Assembly: GCA_964628035.1 (NCBI GenBank)
Contig: CAZVPI010000013.1
Location: 1 to 64,000, forward strand
Direction of reading: 5' to 3'
Length of the DNA stretch: 64,000 nucleotides
Source of the DNA: UBA2199 sp964628035
GTDB taxonomy: Bacteria > Acidobacteriota > Aminicenantia > UBA2199
The position numbers were made by a program, and so were the translations under genes. Each line of letters opens with the position of its first letter. Positions within the stretch are counted from its first letter, which is position 1. Below, piece by piece: positions 1 to 10,043 of this stretch. The notes beneath the pieces are model-generated. The model did no database searches. It saw nothing but the letters and a program-made list of their open reading frames with translations, and was not told where the DNA came from.

Positions 1-1
1 C

Positions 2-2542
2 CTCCCCGCCGCCCTGGCCGTCAAGGGGTATAGCGGAGTCGTCGTCGGCCGCGATTACCGCGGCATCCCGGTCTGGTCGGTGGTCGCCGCCATTCCAGGC
101 ACCACCTGGTTCATCGTGGCCAAGGTCGATGAGGAGGAGATTTTGACACCCCTGCGCCGCGAGATCAAAGCCGCCTGGATGATTACCCTGTCCCTGATCG
201 CCGCCTCCGGAGCCTTGCTTCTACTCCTCTGGCAGCGCCAGGCCCGCCGGATCACGGAAAGGCGGCTCGAAGCCGAAATCCGGCATCAGGCCCTGGAGCA
301 ACACTACCAGTACCTGACCCGTAATGCCAACGACATCATCATCCTCTCCGACGAGAAGCGGCGCATCGTGGAAATCAACGAGCGCGCCGAACAGGCCTAT
401 GGCCGCGGCCGCGCCGAGCTCCTGGCCATGACCATCCCCGACCTGCGGGTCCCCGGCGAACAGAACAAGGTCGACCAGCAGTACGGCCTAGCCGCAGACA
501 CCGGGATGATTTTTGAAACCATCCATGTCCGAGCCGATGGTTCGACCTTTCCCGTCGAGGTCAGCGCCCGCCAGATCCTGGTGGAGGGGAAACGGTATTT
601 TCAGAGCATTGTCCGTGACATCAGCGAGCGCCAGGCCGCGCAAAACGCCTTGCGCGAAAGCGCGGGCTTCATCAGGACCGTATTGGACAATCTGCCGATC
701 GGTGTCGCGGTGAACTCCGTCGATCCGGACGTCACCTTCAGCTATATGAATGACCACTTTCCCAAAATATACCGGACATCCCGCGAAAAACTCGCCGGTC
801 CCGACGCGTTCTGGCAGGCGGTCTACCAGGATGAGGAATTCAGGAATGAGATCCGGAAGAGGGTTCTCGCCGACTGCGCCAGCGGCGATGCTGAGCGCAT
901 GTCCTGGAGCAACATCCCCATCTCCCGCCCGGGAGAGGAAACCTGTTATGTCGACGCCCGCAACGTGCCGATCCCGGACAAAAGGCTGATGATCTCGTTG
1001 GTATGGGACGTCACGGCCCGAAACCGAGCCGAGACGGAGCTGCGCGAAAGCGAGGAAAAGTTCCGCCAGGTTTTCGAGGCCAGCAACGTCGGCAAGTCGC
1101 TCACCCTGCCCAGCGGCGAGGTCGCGCCCAACAAGGCCCTGTGCGACATGCTGGGCTATTCCCTGGCGGAGCTGCAGACAATGCGCTGGCAGGACATAAC
1201 ACAGAAGGACGACATCCCCGCCACAGAACGTATTCTGAAGCTGATGCTGGGCGGAGAACAGGACGCGGCACGCTTCATGAAGCGGTATGTTCGCAAGGAC
1301 GGCTCGCTGCTGTGGGCCGACGTGAGCGTAGTCCTGCGCCGCGATCCCGCCGGCAAGCCTTTGAACTTTATCACCACCGTCGTCGATATCAGCGAACGCA
1401 TGCGCGCCGAAAAGGAACTGCAGCGCCTGAACGAGGAGCTGGAAGAACGAGTCCGCCAGCGCACCTCAGAGCTGAGCGACCTGTACAACAACGCCCCCTG
1501 CGGCTACCACTCGCTGGACGCCGACGGCCTCTTCGTGATGGTCAACGATACCGAGCTGGCGTGGCTGGGCTACGCCCGCGAGGAGATCGTCGGCAGGAAG
1601 AAGCTCGCCGACGTGATCACCCCGGAGAGCGTCGCCAAATTCGTGGCGATTTTTCCCGAGTTCAAAAAACGTGGTCGGATCAGCAACTTGGAGTTCGAGA
1701 TCCGCCGCAAGGACGGTTCCACCCTGCCCGTGCTGGTCAGCGCCAGCGCCATCTATGACGCCGACGGCCGCTATGTCATGAGCCGCTCCACGCTCATCGA
1801 CTACAGCGAGCAGGTCCGGGCCCGCGCGGCCGCCCGCATCCAGCAGGAAAAACTCCTCGCCGCCAACAAGGAGCTGGAGGCGTTTTCCTACTCGGTTTCG
1901 CACGACCTGCGGGCGCCGCTGCGGGCGATCGCCAGCTTCGGCAAGATCTTGGAGGACGAGTATGCCCCCCGGCTCGACGTCGAGGGCAGGCGGATCCTAG
2001 AGATCATCATCGAGAACACCGGGAAAATGGGGCAACTGATCGACGACCTGCTGGCATTCTCGCGCCTGAGCCGCCAGACGCTGGCCATGTCCTGCTTCGA
2101 TCCGGCACCATTGGCCCAGGAGGTGTTCGCCGAGCTGCAGGCCCAGGAAAAAGGCCGGAAAATAGAATTCAAAATCGGCAGGCTGACCCCGGCCTTCGGC
2201 GACCGCTCCATGCTACGCCTGGTGCTAGCCAACCTCCTCTCCAACGCCCTCAAGTTCACCCGCGGCAGGAAGCAGGCGCGCATCGAATTCAGCGGCCGAG
2301 CCGAGAAGGACGGCAACGTCTATTTCGTCAAGGACAACGGCGTGGGCTTCGACATGAAGTACGTCGACAAACTGTTCGGCGTGTTCCAGCGCTTGCACGC
2401 CAGCAGCGAGTTCGAGGGTAACGGCGTCGGCCTGGCCATCGTCCAGCGCATCGTCGCTCGCCACGGCGGCCGCGTCTGGACCGAGGGCAAGGTCGGCAAG
2501 GGAGCGACGTTTTATTTTGCATTGCCGAACAAAAGGGTATAG
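2..2542 (+). CDS. Membrane PAS sensor histidine kinase, 5' end outside the window
   Basis: The frame is open from base 2, so the start lies to the left; about 846 residues are visible. The visible N-terminus looks like the end of an extracellular Cache-type sensor (GRDYRGIPVW, then PGTTWFIVAKVD). It is followed by one membrane helix near 180-240. Four PAS domains follow, at roughly 275-620, 655-1020, 1045-1400 and 1460-1800. The dimerisation/phosphoacceptor motif YSVSHDLRAP has its His codon at 1901-1903. The ATPase domain has an N box (NLLSNALKF), G1 (DNGVGFD) and G2 (GNGVGLAIV). No receiver is attached, so it probably signals to the receiver protein encoded next. Being an orthodox HisKA kinase and the only membrane protein of the cluster, it is the likely entry point. 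Ligand unknown. Confidence 0.93.
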   Translation, partial: LPAALAVKGYSGVVVGRDYRGIPVWSVVAAIPGTTWFIVAKVDEEEILTPLRREIKAAWMITLSLIAASGALLLLLWQRQARRITERRLEAEIRHQALEQHYQYLTRNANDIIILSDEKRRIVEINERAEQAYGRGRAELLAMTIPDLRVPGEQNKVDQQYGLAADTGMIFETIHVRADGSTFPVEVSARQILVEGKRYFQSIVRDISERQAAQNALRESAGFIRTVLDNLPIGVAVNSVDPDVTFSYMNDHFPKIYRTSREKLAGPDAFWQAVYQDEEFRNEIRKRVLADCASGDAERMSWSNIPISRPGEETCYVDARNVPIPDKRLMISLVWDVTARNRAETELRESEEKFRQVFEASNVGKSLTLPSGEVAPNKALCDMLGYSLAELQTMRWQDITQKDDIPATERILKLMLGGEQDAARFMKRYVRKDGSLLWADVSVVLRRDPAGKPLNFITTVVDISERMRAEKELQRLNEELEERVRQRTSELSDLYNNAPCGYHSLDADGLFVMVNDTELAWLGYAREEIVGRKKLADVITPESVAKFVAIFPEFKKRGRISNLEFEIRRKDGSTLPVLVSASAIYDADGRYVMSRSTLIDYSEQVRARAAARIQQEKLLAANKELEAFSYSVSHDLRAPLRAIASFGKILEDEYAPRLDVEGRRILEIIIENTGKMGQLIDDLLAFSRLSRQTLAMSCFDPAPLAQEVFAELQAQEKGRKIEFKIGRLTPAFGDRSMLRLVLANLLSNALKFTRGRKQARIEFSGRAEKDGNVYFVKDNGVGFDMKYVDKLFGVFQRLHASSEFEGNGVGLAIVQRIVARHGGRVWTEGKVGKGATFYFALPNKRV

Positions 2543-2768
2543 GGTATAGGGGTTGGGGCATAGAGAAGAAAAAGACAATGAAACGTGCGAAAGAGGGAAG
2601 CAGAACGAAGGCGACGGGAGAACCGACAGGGGAGCTGGAGCGGGATGGAGTCGTTGATGAGTTGGAAAGATCTGACTTGCATGGCAAAAGGTATTGGCCC
2701 GCCATTTCCTCTTCTCTTCACCCTGCGCCCCGCACCCTATCTCCTAGATCCTTCCTAAGGAGGTTCCT

Positions 2769-3206
2769 ATGAACGAAGGCGACGTGGTCGAGATCTTGCT
2801 GGTCGAGGACAATCCCGCCGATGTGGAATTGACGCTGCGGGCGTTGAAAAAACACAAACTGGCCAACAAGGTGCAAGTGGCAAGCGACGGGATTCAGGCG
2901 CTGGAGATCCTGGTCCGGGAGCCGAAAAAAGGGGAGGCATTCCATCACCCCAAGGTGGTCTTCCTCGACCTTAAGCTGCCGAAAGTGGACGGCCATGAGG
3001 TGCTGCGGCGCATAAGGGACGACCCGCGGACGAAGTCCATCCCGGTGGTGGTCTTGACCTCATCCAGGGAGGAGAGCGATATCCTGCGGACCTACGACAA
3101 CGGAGCCAATAGCTACGTGGTCAAGCCCCTGGACTTCGAGAAGTTTTCCGAGACCGTCGTACAGCTGGGCCTATACTGGGTGCTGCTCAACGAGGCGCCG
3201 AGGTGA
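2769..3206 (+). CDS. Single-domain response regulator (Rcp1-like)
   Basis: A 145-residue stand-alone receiver. The acidic pocket includes E13-D14, the phosphoacceptor is D67 in VVFLDLKLPKVDG, the switch Thr is in VVVLTSS and the conserved Lys is K119 in YVVKPLDF. There is no output domain. It belongs to the type paired with phytochrome-like and multi-PAS kinases (Rcp1/CheY-like), passing phosphate on or acting by protein contact. The start is supported by an AAGGAGG ribosome site 6-7 nt upstream. It sits 226 bp after the upstream kinase and 46 bp before the next one, which suggests a relay between them; that pairing is inferred from position. Confidence 0.93.
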   Translation: MNEGDVVEILLVEDNPADVELTLRALKKHKLANKVQVASDGIQALEILVREPKKGEAFHHPKVVFLDLKLPKVDGHEVLRRIRDDPRTKSIPVVVLTSSREESDILRTYDNGANSYVVKPLDFEKFSETVVQLGLYWVLLNEAPR

Positions 3207-3252
3207 AGAGAAGGTACAGGGTGAAGGAGACAGGGTACAGTAAAAAAAAGAA

Positions 3253-6200
3253 ATGAAGAAAAGAGAAGCGGGCAAAGAGAAGAAGAAGTCATTGAAAAAA
3301 AAGGCAACTAAAGGGCAAAACAAAGCGGGCAAGGCAAGCGAGCCACTGCGGGTGCTGATCCTGGAGGACAGCGCCGCCGACGCCGAGCTGATGGAGCGCC
3401 AACTGCGGCGGGAGAAGACCGCGTACAGGTTCCTGCGGGCCGAGACGCGCGCCGGATTCCTGAAGGGGCTGAAGAAGTTCAAGCCCGCTCTCATCCTGGC
3501 CGACTACACCCTGCCCGGGTTCGACGCCGTGAGGGCCCTGGCACTCGCAAGGAAGCAGGATCCCCTGCTTCCCTTCATCATCGTCACCGGCTCCATCGGC
3601 GAGGAAAAGGCGGTGGCCTGCCTGCGCGCCGGGGCCGACGACTATCTGCTCAAGGATCGCCTTGGACGCCTCGGCGAGGCGATGCGCCAGGCCCTGGAGC
3701 GAAGCCGGCAGCGGGGTGAAAGTGCCGCCATGCAGGAAACGCTGGTTGCCAGCGAAGAGCTGCTGCGCGCCTTCATCAACTCCAGCACCGACATGGCCTT
3801 CCTCAAGGACGCCCGCTTTCGCCTCCTCGTCGCCAACCAGGCCCTGTGCCGCTTTTTCGGCCGGACGCAAGAAGAGATCCTGGGGCGCACCGACCACCAG
3901 TTGATGGAACCGAAGGCGGCCGCCCGCTGCCGCCGCTCCGACCGCCTAGCCTTGAAGGAGGGCGGGATAGTCGTTCAGGAGGAGACGGTAGGCGGCCGCG
4001 TGTTCGAAACGCGCAAGTTCCCGGTGCAGTTGGCCGACGGCAGCCGCGGCGTGGGCGCTTACATCCGCGACATTACCGAGAACAGGAAGCTGGAGGCGGC
4101 GATCCGCCAGCGCGCCGACGAATGGATCGCCACTTTCGATTCCATCCGCGATCCCATCGCCCTGTTTGACGCCAAGGGCACCGTGCATCGCTGCAACCGA
4201 GCGTTTGCTCTTCTGTCCGGAAAGCCCTTCAAGCAAATCATCGGCCGGCCTTGCCACCTGTTCGCCGCCGCCGCGGGCGCCTCCTGCCAGTTCCTGCGCC
4301 GGGCGCTGAAATCGCACCGCCCCCTGCGCGCCGAAGTGGAACTCGCCGGCCGCTGGTTCGAACTGGCGATCGATCCGCTGTCAGGAGCCGCAAACAAGTT
4401 CCAGGGGGTGGTGCTGGCAATGAAGGACGTCAGCGAGCGCAGGCGGACCGAGGACGAGCGGTGCCGGCTTTCGCTGGCCGTCGAGCAGAGTCCTACAGCG
4501 GTGATCATCACCGATCCGGAAGGCCGGATCGAGTTCGTCAATTCCAAGTTCTCTGAGCTTACCGGTTACGCTCCGGCCGAAGTTCTGGGAAAGAACCCGC
4601 GGCTGCTCAAGTCGGGAGATACTCCGGCCGGCGAATACCGACGGCTATGGCGGACGATCCGCCGCGGAGGCACCTGGCGCGGCGAGTTCCACAATCGCCG
4701 CAAGGACGGCTCTCTGTATTGGGAGCGGGTTGCGATCTCCCCGGTTCTGGACGGCCGGGGGCGGATCAACCATTACGTGGCTGTCAAGGAGGACGTCACC
4801 CAGCAGAAGCGAACCAACGATTCCCTGCGCGAGAGCGAGAACCGCTTCGCCGCCTTCTTCCGCTCCAATCCCGGCCCCATCGCCATCACCCGCCTGGACG
4901 ACCACCGCATCCTCGACGTCAACGAGGCCTGGCAGAACGTCACCGGCTACAGCCGCGACGAGGCCATCGGCCGCACGCCGACCGAGCTCGCGCTGTGGCC
5001 CGAGCCGGCGGCGCGCCAGCGCATAGTCGACGCCGTGCGTGCCGGCGCATCCGTCCACAACTTGGAGATCAACATCCAGCGCAAAGACGGCGAAACACGG
5101 CGAATCCTGATGTCGGCCGACCGCATCGTCGTCGGCGGCAGCGCCTGCATGATCACCATGGCCCTGGACATCAGCCAGCGCAAGCGCGCCGAGGACTCCC
5201 TGCGCGAGATGAACGAGATCTTCCGCCAGTTCCTCAGATACAACCCCCTATACGTCTTTATCAAGGACGAGAACATCCGCTCCGTCTTCCTGAGCGACAA
5301 CTACGAGCGCATGCTCGGACGCCCCCTTACCGAGATCATCGGAAAAACGATGGACGAGTTGTTTCCCTCCGCGCTTTCGCGCCAGATGATCGAGGACGAC
5401 AAGGGCATCCTGCGCGACGGCGCGGTGCGCGAGTTCCAGGAGGAGCTGCACGGGCGGATCTATTCCACCATCAAGTTCCCGATCATCATCGACGGCAAGG
5501 CCAAGTACCTGGCCGGCTACACCATGGACATCACCGAGCGCACGCGCGCCGAGGATCTGCTGCGCGAGCGCGACCAGCTGCTGCAGAACCTGTCGGCCCA
5601 GATCCCGGGCATGATCTACACCTTCCTGCGCCGGCCCGACGGCAGCTACGCGCTCCCCTACTGCTCGAACATCATCCGCGAGATCTTCGGCATCGCCCCC
5701 CAGGACGTGTGCGAGGACGCCACACCGATCTTCGCCGCCATTTACCCCGAGGACCTCCCGGGAACCGTGTCTTCCATCGAGAAGTCGGCGCGGGACATGT
5801 CTCTCTGGCAGCACGAGTTCCGCGTCCAGGCCCCCGGCCAGCCGCCGAGCTGGATATGGGCGCGCTCCCAGCCTTTCCACTTGGCCGACGGTTCCATACT
5901 CTGGTACGGATTCATCGCCGACATCACCGAGCGCAAGCAGGCCGAGGAGCGTCTGGCCGCCTCGCTGAAGGAGAAGGAGATTCTGCTCAAGGAGATCCAT
6001 CACCGGGTCAAGAACAACCTGCAGGTCATTTCCGGCCTGCTGACGCTGCAGGCGGGGCAAACCGATGACCCACGCCTGGCGCGCCTGGTCCAGGAGAGCC
6101 AGTCGCGAATCTGGACCATGGCCCTGATCCACCAGACCCTGTACCAGTCGGGCGACCTGGCGGCCATCGAGATGGCCGAGTATGTCCGCACGCTCGCCGG

Positions 6201-6609
6201 CAACCTGATCAGTTCCCAGGCCCGGGTGGCCATGCCCCCCTCCTGCCGCTGCGACGTGGAGCCGCTGCGCCTGCCCATCGACCAGGCCATCCCCCTGGCG
6301 CTGATCATCAACGAGCTCCTGACCAACGCCCTGAAGCACGCCTTTCCCGACGGACGGCCAGGCGAGATCCGTATCCGCCTGCGCTCCCTGCTGCCCCCGG
6401 ATGCCGGTCAGTGCGAGCTGATCGTCGCCGACGACGGCGTCGGCCTGCCCACGGGCTTCGATCCCGGCGAGCAGAAGCACCTGGGCCTGCTGCTGATCGC
6501 CATGCTAGCCAGGCAGATCCGCGGCACCCTGGCCTGCGAGCAGGACAACGGCGCCCGCTTCCGCATCCGCTTCCCGCTCCAGGAAAGAAATGGAGAGCAC
6601 CATGGTTGA
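3253..6609 (+). CDS. REC-PAS(x6)-HisKA_2 sensor histidine kinase
   Basis: A soluble 1118-residue kinase. It begins with a Lys-rich tail of about 30 residues, then a receiver at about 32-150 (phosphoacceptor D84 in ILADYTLPG, Lys in DDYLLKD). Six PAS repeats run from about 165 to 890; each opens with a FxxxxxxxP-type helix and most close with DITER/DISQR. The kinase core is HisKA_2/HWE-related: EIHHRVKNNLQVISGLL carries the phospho-His, then NELLTNALKHAF and ADDGVGLP form the ATP site. No membrane segment is seen, so it is probably cytoplasmic. A receiver at the N-terminus means its input can be a phosphoryl group as well as PAS ligands. Its stop overlaps the next gene's start by 8 nt. The start has only a weak ribosome site. 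Confidence 0.93.
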   Translation: MKKREAGKEKKKSLKKKATKGQNKAGKASEPLRVLILEDSAADAELMERQLRREKTAYRFLRAETRAGFLKGLKKFKPALILADYTLPGFDAVRALALARKQDPLLPFIIVTGSIGEEKAVACLRAGADDYLLKDRLGRLGEAMRQALERSRQRGESAAMQETLVASEELLRAFINSSTDMAFLKDARFRLLVANQALCRFFGRTQEEILGRTDHQLMEPKAAARCRRSDRLALKEGGIVVQEETVGGRVFETRKFPVQLADGSRGVGAYIRDITENRKLEAAIRQRADEWIATFDSIRDPIALFDAKGTVHRCNRAFALLSGKPFKQIIGRPCHLFAAAAGASCQFLRRALKSHRPLRAEVELAGRWFELAIDPLSGAANKFQGVVLAMKDVSERRRTEDERCRLSLAVEQSPTAVIITDPEGRIEFVNSKFSELTGYAPAEVLGKNPRLLKSGDTPAGEYRRLWRTIRRGGTWRGEFHNRRKDGSLYWERVAISPVLDGRGRINHYVAVKEDVTQQKRTNDSLRESENRFAAFFRSNPGPIAITRLDDHRILDVNEAWQNVTGYSRDEAIGRTPTELALWPEPAARQRIVDAVRAGASVHNLEINIQRKDGETRRILMSADRIVVGGSACMITMALDISQRKRAEDSLREMNEIFRQFLRYNPLYVFIKDENIRSVFLSDNYERMLGRPLTEIIGKTMDELFPSALSRQMIEDDKGILRDGAVREFQEELHGRIYSTIKFPIIIDGKAKYLAGYTMDITERTRAEDLLRERDQLLQNLSAQIPGMIYTFLRRPDGSYALPYCSNIIREIFGIAPQDVCEDATPIFAAIYPEDLPGTVSSIEKSARDMSLWQHEFRVQAPGQPPSWIWARSQPFHLADGSILWYGFIADITERKQAEERLAASLKEKEILLKEIHHRVKNNLQVISGLLTLQAGQTDDPRLARLVQESQSRIWTMALIHQTLYQSGDLAAIEMAEYVRTLAGNLISSQARVAMPPSCRCDVEPLRLPIDQAIPLALIINELLTNALKHAFPDGRPGEIRIRLRSLLPPDAGQCELIVADDGVGLPTGFDPGEQKHLGLLLIAMLARQIRGTLACEQDNGARFRIRFPLQERNGEHHG

Positions 6610-7858
6610 CGGGCGGCTGCGCGTCCTGCTGCTGGAGGACAACCCGGCCGACGCCGAACTGGTCGAGCACGAACTGCGCCGGGGCAACCTGGAGGCGGAC
6701 GTGCGCCTGACAACGGGCAAGCGCGAATTCGCCAAAGCCCTGAAGGACTTCCAACCCGACCTCATCCTCGCCGACTACAACGTGCCCGGCTTCTCTGGCC
6801 TGGACACGCTGGCCATGGCGCGGTCAGTAGCGCCGCAGGCGCCGTTCCTGTTCGTGTCGGGCTCGATCCGCGAGGAGCTGGCCATCGAGTCGCTCGCCCA
6901 GGGGGCCTCGGACTACATCTTCAAGAGCAACCTGGAGCGCCTGGTCCCGGCCGTGCGCCGCGTGCTGGCCGCCGCCGATCTGCAGCGTCGGAACCAGATC
7001 ACGGAAAGAATGCTGCGCGAGAGCGAGACGAAATACCGCTCGCTGGTAGCGCAAAGCCCCGACGGCATCTTCATCGCCGACCTGAACGGGCGCTTCCTGT
7101 CGGTGAACCCGGCCATCTGCGCCACTCTGGGCTACCGCGAGGACGAGCTGCTGGGACGCAGCATCTGGGACATCATTCCGGCCGCCTACCGCCCGCTGCA
7201 CGAACAAAGGCTGGCCGGCATTCTGCGCGGCAAGGAGCAGCGGGAAGCGGCGGAATATCTCGTAAAAGGCCGGGAGGGCGAGGAGCATGCCGTCGCCATC
7301 CTGTCGGCCCCGTTTTACAAGGACGGCGCCCTGATCGGCTTCCAGGGGATTGCCCGCGACATCACCGAAAGGAAGAAGATGGAGGACCGCCTGCGCGAGT
7401 CCGAGGAGTATTACCGCACGCTGGTGGAAACCTCCCCCGACGCCATTGTCATCGTCGACGCCGGGGGGCGGATCACGTACGCCTCACGGCGGGCCTACGG
7501 ACTCTTCGGCGTCCCGGCCGGCGACGACATCCGCGGGACCTCCATCCTCAACTTCGTCCAGGAGCAGGAAGCCCGCGCCGTGGAGGAGAGGCTGGCCGCG
7601 ATCCTGTCCGGCCTTGAGCTCCCCGAGGTCCGCGAATACCGGCTGCTGCGCCGGGACCGCCGGCCGTTCTGGGGAGAAGTCGCCTCCTCCCCGCTCCAGA
7701 ACGCCAAGGGGCACCGGACCGGGCTGCTGCTCGTCTGCCGCGACGTCAGCCAGCGCAGGGACACCGAGCTCAAGCTGCAGCAGGCGCTGGCCGAGGCGCA
7801 GCGCCTGCGCCAGGCGCTGGACCAGGTGCCGGTCCAAGTCTACATGAAGGACCTGTAA
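6602..7858 (+). CDS. REC-PAS-PAS fragment: 5' part of an interrupted kinase gene
   Basis: 418 residues: a receiver at about 5-125 (ILADYNVPG, with Lys in SDYIFKS), PAS repeats at about 140-260 and 265-385, then the beginning of a third PAS. The frame ends at TAA (7856-7858) right after VQVYMKDL, in the middle of the motif normally read as (V/M)KD-x-x-x-RYxYAN. Reading continues in the same frame after the stop (SRYVYANQQTLKLFG), so this and the following ORF are one gene cut by a single nonsense codon. The start chosen at 6602 has GGAGAG just upstream and overlaps the previous stop. If the stop is real, the product is a receiver-PAS protein without a kinase core. Confidence 0.85.
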   Translation: MVDGRLRVLLLEDNPADAELVEHELRRGNLEADVRLTTGKREFAKALKDFQPDLILADYNVPGFSGLDTLAMARSVAPQAPFLFVSGSIREELAIESLAQGASDYIFKSNLERLVPAVRRVLAAADLQRRNQITERMLRESETKYRSLVAQSPDGIFIADLNGRFLSVNPAICATLGYREDELLGRSIWDIIPAAYRPLHEQRLAGILRGKEQREAAEYLVKGREGEEHAVAILSAPFYKDGALIGFQGIARDITERKKMEDRLRESEEYYRTLVETSPDAIVIVDAGGRITYASRRAYGLFGVPAGDDIRGTSILNFVQEQEARAVEERLAAILSGLELPEVREYRLLRRDRRPFWGEVASSPLQNAKGHRTGLLLVCRDVSQRRDTELKLQQALAEAQRLRQALDQVPVQVYMKDL

Positions 7859-7978
7859 TCGCGCTACGTCTACGCCAACCAGCAGACCCTCAAGCTCTTC
7901 GGCTGCTCCGCCCTGGAGCTGGCCGGGAAGAGCGACCAGGACTTCTTCCCCCCCGAGACCGCGCGCCTGCTCCGCGAC

Positions 7979-10033
7979 GTGGACCGCCGGGTGTTCGCCG
8001 GCGAATCGACGGTCGAGGAGATCGCGGTGCCGGACCCGCACAAGGGGGAAACGCTCTATCACGAGGTCAAGACGCCGATCTACGCCGACCCGGATTCCAA
8101 GCGGATCACCGGCCTGCTGGGGATCTCCACCGACATCACCGAACGCAGGCGCTACGTCGAGGCGCTGCGCGAGAGCGAGCGCAAATACCGGCTGATCGCC
8201 GACAACACCGCCGAGACCATCACGGTGATGGACATGGGGCTGCGCTTCACCTATGTCAGTCCCGCCATCGCCCGCCTACGGGGCTTCACGGTCGAGGAGG
8301 CCATGAAGCAGTCCCTGGAACAGGTCCTGGCGCCCGATTCGCTGGCCCTCGTGCGGCAGGTCCTGCAGGAGGAGCTGGGCCGAGAGGAAGCCGGCAGCGG
8401 AAGTCCCCACCGCAGCCGGACCCTCGAACTCCAGGAGCGCCACAAGGACGGCCGGCTCATCTGGGTCGAGAACTCCATCTCCATCCTCCGCGACGCCCAG
8501 GGAGCGCCCATCGGCTTCCTTGCCGTCTCCAAGGACGTCACCGAGCGCAAGCGGGCCGAGGAGCAGATCCGCTACCAGGCCGACCTGCTGCAGCGGGTGA
8601 GCGACGCCATCATCGCCACCGATCGCGAGGGGCGCATCCAGGTATGGAATGCGGCGGCCCAGCGCATTTACGGCTGGACCGCCAGCGAAGCGATCGGCCG
8701 GAACTTTCATGAGCTGCTCGCCCCGGAGTACTTCACCCAGAGCCGGGAGGAAGTCGCCGGCAAGCTGGCCCGCGACGGGGCCTGGTCGGGCGAGCTCAGC
8801 CACCGCTTATGCGACGGCCGGCGCATCCAGGTCCACAGCACCATCACACTCCTGAGGGACTCCTTCGGCGCGGAAAGCGGCCGGGTTTCGATCAATCACG
8901 ACATCAGTGAGCGCCTGCGGGCCGAAGCGGCGCTGCGCCACAGCGAGAATCTTTTAAGCAAGATCTTCGACATACTGCCCATAGGCCTCTGGCTAGCCGA
9001 TGGCCAGGGCCGGCTGGTGCGCAGCAACCGGGCCGGGCGCGAGATCTGGGGGGCCGAACCGCTGGTCGGCGCCGGCGACTACGGCGTGTTCAGGGCCCGC
9101 CGGCTGCCCGGGGGGGAAGAGATCGCGCCCGAGGACTGGGCGCTGGCCCATTCCATCCGAGAAAGGATCACCGTTACCGACGAGATGCTCGAGATCGACA
9201 CCTTCGACGGCCAGAAAAAAACCATCTTGAACTACACGGCGCCGGTGCTCGACGAGGAGGGCCGCGTGGAAGCGGCCATCGTCGTCAACCTCGACATCAG
9301 CGCCCGCAGGCAGGCGGAGGAGAGCATCCGCGCCTCGCTGCGGGAGAAGGATGTTCTGCTGCAAGAGATCCATCACCGCGTCAAGAACAACCTGCAGATC
9401 GTCTCCGGCCTGCTGACCCTGCAGGCCGGATCTGTCGCGGATCCGGCCGTTGAGGAAATCCTCCGCTCCAGCCAGGACCGCATCCGCTCCATCGCCCTGG
9501 TGCACGAAAAGCTGTACCGCTCGCACAACCTGGCGGAAATCGCCTTCGATGAGTACCTGCGCTCACTGGCCCACGAACTTCTCATCTCTCAAGGAATCGA
9601 GAGCAGCCGCATCCAGGTCCGCTTCGACACCGAGCCCATCCTGCTGGCCATCGACAAGGCGATCCCGCTGGGTCTGATCGTCAATGAGCTTCTGACCAAC
9701 TCCATCAAACACGCATTCACCAACGGAGGCTGCGGAACGATCCGCATCGGCTTGCGCGGCCGGAGGGAATTCCATTTTTCCGGCGTCAAAACCGATAGCG
9801 GCACGCTGTACCGCTGCTCCGCATACGAACTGTCCATCGAGGACGACGGCGTCGGGATGAGGCTTCCCGGCCCGGCCGCCCCCGCGAAATCATTGGGCAT
9901 GCAACTGGTGACCATGCTCGCCAGCCAACTCCGCGCGGAACTGAAGGTTGAGAGGGGGCCGGGCACGCGCTTCATACTCAACCTGCCGGGACTGCCCGGC
10001 GCCCCCGACCCCGGCAAGACCCGGAACGGATAG
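7979..10033 (+). CDS. PAS(x3)-HisKA_2 kinase fragment: 3' part of the interrupted gene
   Basis: The frame is open from 7859, directly after the TAA, and the first usable start is the GTG at 7979, with no ribosome site I can recognise. The product would be 684 residues. It holds the rest of the broken PAS, then PAS repeats opening at about 8180, 8560 and 8945. HisKA_2 (EIHHRVKNNLQIVSGLL, about 9365-9415) and an ATPase domain (NELLTNSIKHAF, EDDGVGM) follow. Rejoined with the upstream part, the protein would be REC-PAS(x6)-HisKA_2 of about 1143 residues, the same layout as the kinase encoded just upstream, so the pair is a likely tandem duplication. Whether this half is translated separately is unknown. 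Confidence 0.8.
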   Translation: MDRRVFAGESTVEEIAVPDPHKGETLYHEVKTPIYADPDSKRITGLLGISTDITERRRYVEALRESERKYRLIADNTAETITVMDMGLRFTYVSPAIARLRGFTVEEAMKQSLEQVLAPDSLALVRQVLQEELGREEAGSGSPHRSRTLELQERHKDGRLIWVENSISILRDAQGAPIGFLAVSKDVTERKRAEEQIRYQADLLQRVSDAIIATDREGRIQVWNAAAQRIYGWTASEAIGRNFHELLAPEYFTQSREEVAGKLARDGAWSGELSHRLCDGRRIQVHSTITLLRDSFGAESGRVSINHDISERLRAEAALRHSENLLSKIFDILPIGLWLADGQGRLVRSNRAGREIWGAEPLVGAGDYGVFRARRLPGGEEIAPEDWALAHSIRERITVTDEMLEIDTFDGQKKTILNYTAPVLDEEGRVEAAIVVNLDISARRQAEESIRASLREKDVLLQEIHHRVKNNLQIVSGLLTLQAGSVADPAVEEILRSSQDRIRSIALVHEKLYRSHNLAEIAFDEYLRSLAHELLISQGIESSRIQVRFDTEPILLAIDKAIPLGLIVNELLTNSIKHAFTNGGCGTIRIGLRGRREFHFSGVKTDSGTLYRCSAYELSIEDDGVGMRLPGPAAPAKSLGMQLVTMLASQLRAELKVERGPGTRFILNLPGLPGAPDPGKTRNG

Positions 10034-10043
10034 GAGAGGAACC

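Noticed and set aside
2543..2768. Small gene between the first kinase and the receiver
   Set aside because: ORFs here have no ribosome site or family likeness; the gap holds only loosely repeated GGGTATAG/CACCCT-type stretches.
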